Below, piece after piece: positions 33,653-38,100 of a stretch of DNA of 38,100 bases. Source of the stretch: Saccoglossus kowalevskii (lineage: Eukaryota; Hemichordata; Enteropneusta; Harrimaniidae); assembly GCF_000003605.2 (NCBI RefSeq), contig NW_003143798.1, positions 74,077-112,176 of the forward strand, read 5' to 3'. The notes under the pieces were generated by a model. The model did not search any database. It was not told where the DNA came from and was given only the letters and a program-made list of their open reading frames with translations. The first letter of the stretch is position 1, and each line of letters begins with the position of its first letter. The position numbers and the translations under genes were made by a program.

Positions 33653-34360
33653 TCAGGGACTATAAAAGGGATTACTTGGATCTAGCTGTTTCTCATCTTC
33701 CTCAAATGGATTATTACTTTCTTGTTCAAATGGGTTTTTGCTTTCCTCAAATGGATTAGTTGGTTCTCCAGTTAAGAATGGATTAAGGTGATCAGGAGTT
33801 CGTTGCGGTGTTGGCTTAGGAGCAACTCTATTACTGACTGTCGCTTGACGATTTTCAAATAGTTTCGGTTTCTCGCTAGGTTGGACAAGAGCTTTACCCC
33901 TATTTGTAGGTGGTGTGCGGCTGACAGGCGGTGTGCGGGCAGCAGGAGCTATGCGGCTGCTAGGTGGTGTGTGATGTGGCACAGGTTGCGGCTTGGCAGC
34001 TCGCTTGCTACTATCAAATGCAGCAACATGCTCTGTAGGTTTTGCTGTGTGTCTACTGCTCTCAAACGATGATGCCACGTGGTCGGATGATTTAGTTGAG
34101 CGCTTGCTGGTTTCAATTGACATGACAGGATCTTTGGATTTAGAATGCCTAATCCCATCAAGAGATGTTAGAGGTTCTGTCTGATTGCGACTACTCTCAA
34201 ACGGAGAAACGTTATCAGTTCTTCTGACGGCTGGGAATGGATTGATTGGTTGGCTTTGTTTATGTCCCATCAGCTGATCACGTTGAAGGGTGGGGTCGAT
34301 TACAACTCTCGTTGGAGCAGGTTTCTTCTTCACTGGCATTGAGTCAGTCAAAAGAGTCAC
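33653..34360 (-). CDS. VPS11: VPS11 terminal exon with NPF-rich extension
   Basis: 235 codons then TGA. Codons 1-34 are the conserved VPS11 end (VTLLTD...LQRDQLMGHK). Codons 35-235 are a low-complexity Ser/Pro/Lys/Arg-rich tail. It has four loose repeats around [SA]xF/IESSR/K (near codons 51, 81, 98 and 114), a TPP/RTPP-rich segment (131-152), and six NPF motifs at codons 40, 193, 202, 209, 217 and 230. Five of these sit in the last 43 residues, and three are followed by acidic residues (NPFEE twice, NPFEQ). NPF followed by acid is the known ligand form for EHD-type EH domains. The frame is intact from splice acceptor to stop, which argues for translation. Confidence 0.92.
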   Translation of the reverse strand: MTLLTDSMPVKKKPAPTRVVIDPTLQRDQLMGHKQSQPINPFPAVRRTDNVSPFESSRNQTEPLTSLDGIRHSKSKDPVMSIETSKRSTKSSDHVASSFESSRHTAKPTEHVAAFDSSKRAAKPQPVPHHTPPSSRIAPAARTPPVSRTPPTNRGKALVQPSEKPKLFENRQATVSNRVAPKPTPQRTPDHLNPFLTGEPTNPFEESKNPFEQESNNPFEEDEKQLDPSNPFYSP

Positions 34361-37300
34361 CTACAAGAAAACAAAGACACATACAGTAAATAAAGAGAAT
34401 ATCTGTGTGAGAACATCTATGGGTAAACAGAGACCACATACAGTAAAATACAGAGAACACTTATGGGAGAACTAACTAACAGAGATCCCACATGCACATA
34501 CAATAACTACAAATAAGGTAGAGAAAAACCATAATCTAGAATTGATGTTATGACATCCAATTTGCATAAATCTGAATGGTAATGCGATACATGGATGCAT
34601 GGAATGTCACATAGATTCTAGGCGTTAGTGGATAGTTAGGTATTTATATTTACGTTCTCCACCATTACTACGTATAAAAAATTGTGAACATTGAACACCT
34701 GGTATACTGACAATTCATCCAATCACAGTTAGACATTTATATTTACATTCTCCACCATTACCACGTATAAAAAATTGTGAATATTGAACACCTGGTATAC
34801 TGACAATTCATCCAATCACAGTTAGACATTTATATTTACATTCTCCACCATTACCACGTATAAAAAATTGTGAACATTGAACACCTGGTATACTGACAAT
34901 TCATCCAATCACAGTTAGACATTTATATTTACATTCTCCACCATTACCACGTATAAAAAATTGTGAATATTGAACACCTGGTATACTGACATTTTATCTA
35001 ATCACAGTTAAACATTTATACTTGCATCGCCATATATGGAAGTCAAATTTTAAATGTACCGTAACCTTATCACAATTCTACTTCAATCCTGAACAATTAA
35101 AACCAAAACAAAATTCCTCTAAAATGACTACCGGTAACTGACACCAGGTGGTAAGTTTTCTGCGTTACATCATAAAACGTCTTGCCTTAATTCTTCAGAA
35201 ATTTTAAAACCACTTTGTTATAAATTCTGGTTTCTTAAGAAGGAAAAACAAAAGTTATATTTCCAAACCAAATCAAGCCATCAAAACAATATTTAATTTG
35301 GCATTTATGAATAAAAGTCTGCAATCAATTACTGAGTAAAGAAAAGAGCTTTCTGATAAAATGTTTTTGTGCCAGACAACAGAATTATGACAAAGAGTGT
35401 AACTGTTGGTGCAATTTAAACTGTACATATATGTACATACACAGACATTAATAGACCCTCAGAACCAATGTCGCATTAGTGAATGAGAAATGTCTTTCCT
35501 GTATGGCACACTCACCCAGGGAACAGACCAATTCTTTTAGTGTTTTGTCCCAAGTTGGACAAAGCACTAACTTCTGATTAGAAATATTAAGACTGGATAA
35601 TTGCTACTTATGTAAATTGAGCGCCTATTATGTCCAATGTATGTACCAAGTTTGAACAAAATCCATCTGTAAACAGCAGAGATCCATTTCCATAATAACA
35701 GAAACGCTTGATTATTTTTAGCACCCTCAGCCATTTTGAACCAGATCATAAAACGAGTAGACGTGGATATGTATCCCAAGATGTATGATGTAATTGTGAA
35801 GTTTGAATGTGATTGGACCAGGCATGTCAGCGATACAGGTGGTCGCACATACACACATCACAGAGATCAAAACATAAGTCCCTATTTTTGGACAGTTTTC
35901 GAACTGAAACTAATAATAATTATAAAATATTAAATTTATGGGTAAAGGAGAAAAAAATGTTGGAAGAGGGGGGGGGGCAAGATTAATGGTTCTCTGTTCA
36001 TGATGAAATTCATCTACACAACGATTGTCCTAATGTAGTAACATTTGTATCACTACATTGAATCACAGCTAAAACAGTAAAAGCATTTATGTTAAATGGG
36101 ATTTAATTTAACTTTTTGTTATAATATTCACTGCAGCAGTTCACAAATTCACACATTCTTGAGTTATTTATATTTTTCATGTTAAAGCCTGGTAGTCTCA
36201 TATAAACAAATATGGCGACTTTGACTGTTGCGCAGATCAAAGAGTACGAACTGAGACGTTTCCAAGCTTTAATTAGGTAATTTTCATGTGATTGGAAGGT
36301 ATCGAAAGAGTCACCGGCGGTAATCAGTGCAAGTCGCGCCCAGGTCAAACCTCATACTTGTGATTTCCATTTGAAGAGCGCATTGTATTGTGGAAAAATC
36401 AATATTTATCAACACAAATGTCGCACATACACAGCGCGACGACTACCGCGCTTTAATTTAATTTATGGAATTTGAAGCAAAGTGAGTAATTAATGCAAGC
36501 ACTTTGGATTTCAACTACACAAATAATATTGGTGTTGCACAGGTCGTGTGGGACCCATATTGGACAGTACATAGAATGTGACACTTAAGTCCCAGTCATT
36601 GTACATAATCAAATGACTGATGGAAGAGCTGCATAGTAGGCTCCAAACAAGCCTACTGAAATTAGAAAGTAGGCATGTAAGAAAGACTTATTACCTTGTT
36701 GAAAACACCTCTTCCAAAATAGTCGGCTACAACAGAGAAGCCATCAGTTGCTCTATCCAGCTATAAGAAAAAGTTACAAAAAATGATTTAAAAAAATCAG
36801 GGATTAAAATTCGAGATGTGGTGTATTCGGCTTCGCTCGGGAAAGTACGGCCGCAGGATACATCGCATCACTCGTGAAAATGACTTCCATACGCAACGAA
36901 AGCCACGGGGAGGGTGTGGGGTTCTGTCATATTACAATACATCATTGCCCATAAACTACTGTAGAATACTTTATTGAAGGGATGCTTCGGTGAAAATAAA
37001 ATCCAGCGAATATACCTTTTCTCCCATATTTCACATTCAACATATAAAAAATCAGTGAAAATAAATCCCATACAAAACACATTTCAGTGAAAACTAATTC
37101 CAGCTAAAATGAAGTACGGTATTTTACAGTAATAACAATATACCAATGTTCAAAACTATAACTCTACACCACAATTACATAATTTTTTGTTTTCAATTAA
37201 AAAATTTTGTATTAATTTGTTTAAAAAAAAAACATTTGTAGAATGTTTCACCACAACTTTTGAAAACCAAGATGTTTACCTGGTGATGAAACTGTTCATG

Positions 37301-37406
37301 TAAGTCCTTGCTGTGTTCCTGTGCGCGGATGATATCCAAGACCTTCCTATTTTCAGACATGCAAGCCGGACACTCTGATTCACTCTCAGCGTAACCTTCA
37401 AAACAA
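33653..37406 (-). CDS. VPS11: VPS11, last three coding exons (5' part outside window)
   Basis: C-terminal part of VPS11, a core subunit of the HOPS and CORVET endolysosomal tethering complexes. Exons 37280-37406, 36695-36760 and 33653-34360 splice in phase into CFEGYAESESECPACMSENR, HSKDLHEQFHHQLDRATDGF, SVVADYFGRGVFNK and VTLLTDSM...LQRDQLM. This matches the human C-terminus (ECPTC..ENRKV..RDLHDQFQHQL..FSVIADYFGRGVFNKLTLLTD..LQRDLLM) as I remember it. Human VPS11 ends about seven residues later. Here the exon continues for about 200 more codons of Pro/Ser-rich sequence with six NPF motifs. The N-terminal beta-propeller and alpha-solenoid exons lie beyond 38100. The gene converges with PRDM14. 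Confidence 0.94.
34635..35025. repeat. 93-bp minisatellite in last VPS11 intron
   Basis: Four copies with GTTAGaCATTTATATTTACA beginning near 34635, 34728, 34821 and 34914, plus a partial fifth at 35007, exactly 93 bp apart. The units are highly similar, including CCACCATTACCACGTATAAA, so expansion is recent. It lies in the intron between the terminal and penultimate VPS11 exons. Confidence 0.9.
36212..36276 (+). CDS. candidate orphan first coding exon inside VPS11 intron
   Basis: ATGGCG with a favourable context (AAATATGGCG) opens MATLTVAQIKEYELRRFQAL followed by I and a split codon. It ends in phase 2 at a donor ATTAG|GTAATT. The peptide is charged and helix-like, unlike the Ile/Asn-rich noise of most chance ORFs here. 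I do not recognise it and cannot find the exon it would join within the window. It would be transcribed opposite to VPS11. Chance is a serious alternative. Confidence 0.3.
36695..36760 (-). CDS. VPS11: VPS11 22-codon exon
   Basis: 66-nt exon encoding LDRATDGFSVVADYFGRGVF then NK, in phase 0 on both sides. The acceptor is TTTTTCTTATAG and the donor AAG|GTAATA. The peptide is the invariant ADYFGRGVFNK block just after the VPS11 RING. Too short for an ORF scan, found by splice sites and homology. Confidence 0.92.
36761..37279 (-). other. VPS11 intron with dispersed repeat fragment
   Basis: Intron between the last RING exon and the 22-codon exon. Near 36988, 37052 and 37084 the phrase CxGTGAAAAyTAAwTCC recurs, ending in TACGGTATTTTACAGTAA near 37117. 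This resembles a decayed dispersed repeat of short CAGTGAAAATAAATCC modules. No coding signal seen. Confidence 0.4.
37280..37406 (-). CDS. VPS11: VPS11 exon, end of C-terminal RING domain
   Basis: 127 nt, entered in phase 1 or 2 after an ATAG acceptor (37407-37408), left at CACCAG|GTAAA in phase 0. It encodes CFEGYAESESECPACMSENR and continues through HSKDLHEQFHHQ. The final Cys pair (CPAC) is the last metal-ligand pair of the RING-H2 finger; the earlier ligands are on an exon outside the window. A split His codon before CFE would complete the usual HxHCFE motif. Confidence 0.92.
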
Positions 37407-37460
37407 CTATTTGATAAGGAAATAACATTTTTTTCATTTTAATATTAAAGTATGGCTTTA

Positions 37461-37480
37461 GTGCATCATGGGAAATGTAA
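37461..37480 (-). promoter_or_regulatory. ZNF143/Staf-like motif
   Basis: On the - strand TTACATTTCCCATGATGCAC closely resembles the ZNF143 site (ACTACAATTCCCAGCATGC type). It lies in a VPS11 intron between the Penelope-like fragment and the RING exon. The core CCCATGATGCA is the same as in the 13.9-kb repeat cluster, so it may be a repeat-borne sequence. Confidence 0.3.
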
Positions 37481-37516
37481 TATGAATGGCTCACCCATCA
37501 TTATTATTATTTTCAG

Positions 37517-38100
37517 CCTAAGATTCACAAGGTAAACAATCCTGGTAGACCCATTGTCTCAGCATGTAATTGTCAGACTGAGCACATAGCTCGATATTTG
37601 GATTCAATGTTGAGACCAATTGTTGCGTCACAGCCTACGTATGTTCAGGATACTAATGATGCACTTAGGAAACTAGAGTTATTTCGTTTCACACCGGATA
37701 AACCCAGATTTTTATTTTCTATGGATGTAAAATCACTTTATACATCTATCCCGCACACTGATGGACTGTTGGCTTTACAGCATTTTCTGAATAAAAGGGC
37801 AGTTAAGGATCCTCCTACGTTTGTGTTGATGCGCCTAGCGGAATTAGTTTTGAACGGGAATTGTTTTTCTTTTAATGGAAAACATTATATACAGAAACGA
37901 GGTGTGGCTATGGGCAGTTGTTTTGGTCCGAGCTATGCATGTTTATAAATGTCATATCAAGAGTTAATTTTTTCGTCCTTTCAAGGCACTAAACCTGAAT
38001 TTTATGTCAGGTACATTGATGATGGCTTTGGTGCCGTGTCAAGCAGTCGGGATGAGTTATTACAGTTCATTGACTATGTTAACACTTTATCCCGCCATAC
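37517..38100 (+). mobile_element. Penelope-like element reverse transcriptase, 5'-incomplete, with in-frame stop
   Basis: Reads PKIHKVNNPGRPIVSACNCQ, then MDVKSLYTSIPH (RT motif A), KRGVAMGSCFGPSYACL (motif B), then a TAA stop at 37946-37948 where the family has an aromatic residue. It continues in the same frame to RYIDDGF (the catalytic YxDD motif) and beyond the window end. The PGRPIVS, SLYTSIPH and GVAMGS combination is typical of Penelope-like elements rather than LINE or LTR enzymes. It starts abruptly at PKIHK without the RT N-terminus. It lies in a VPS11 intron, antisense to the host gene. The stop makes this copy inactive unless it is an assembly error. Confidence 0.88.

Larger units (their letters stand above)
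34361..36694 (-). other. last VPS11 intron
   Basis: GT-AG intron separating the ADYFGRGVFNK exon from the NPF-tail exon. Contains the 93-bp minisatellite, a G10 run (35968-35977) and the antisense orphan exon candidate at 36212. Nothing else with coding character. Confidence 0.85.

Noticed and set aside
33881-34184. Plus-strand and alternate-frame ORFs over the VPS11 tail
   Set aside because: Shadows of the - strand VPS11 terminal exon.
1-38100. A novel defence system, operon or gene cluster
   Set aside because: The window is ordinary animal DNA with two unrelated host genes and repeats; nothing supports a linked multi-gene system.

Overview
This is AT-rich genomic DNA from an animal with introns, and both clear host genes are metazoan. 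It carries a complete PRDM14 orthologue on the + strand (about 16.4-29.7 kb) and the last three coding exons of VPS11 on the - strand (33.65-37.41 kb). PRDM14 is, as far as I know, missing from flies and nematodes but kept in cnidarians, spiralians and deuterostomes. Together with a Penelope-like retroelement, tRNA-derived SINE remnants and many minisatellites, this suggests a marine invertebrate such as a spiralian or non-vertebrate deuterostome. The species cannot be fixed from the sequence.

Layout. Bases 1-16.4 kb hold no gene I can name. They contain an (ATT)n microsatellite (3.6 kb), a perfect 289-bp tandem duplication (6.8-7.4 kb), a 41-bp minisatellite (8.8-9.1 kb), a 102-bp minisatellite (10.3-11.06 kb), a degenerate CCCATGATGCA repeat (13.9 kb) and a tRNA-like SINE remnant (14.1 kb). 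Two short orphan open segments that end at good splice donors (6.02 and 13.38 kb) could be first coding exons of unknown transcripts. PRDM14 follows with nine coding exons. A 9-kb intron 1 separates the N-terminal exons from the PR/SET exons, and introns phase together exactly to a predicted 609-aa protein. A near-perfect inverted repeat carrying two CRE palindromes sits just upstream of the first PR/SET exon, and a 94-bp minisatellite lies inside the intron between PR/SET exons. A 4-kb stretch between the two stop codons separates the convergent genes PRDM14 and VPS11. The VPS11 3' flank has another 41-bp minisatellite and a second SINE remnant, and its last intron has a 93-bp minisatellite and an oppositely oriented orphan exon. 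The next intron upstream is invaded by a 5'-incomplete, stop-containing Penelope-like reverse transcriptase that runs off the window end.

Function. PRDM14 is a germline and pluripotency regulator with a catalytically degenerate PR/SET domain and C2H2 fingers. VPS11 is a core subunit of the HOPS and CORVET tethering complexes. The two are neighbours with no evident functional link. The most unusual coding observation is a roughly 200-residue extension of VPS11, absent from the human protein as I remember it. It holds six NPF motifs, several followed by acidic residues, the signature of ligands for EH-domain (EHD/Eps15-type) endocytic proteins. PRDM14 here also has an extra seventh finger and an acidic Ser-rich tail beyond the human architecture.
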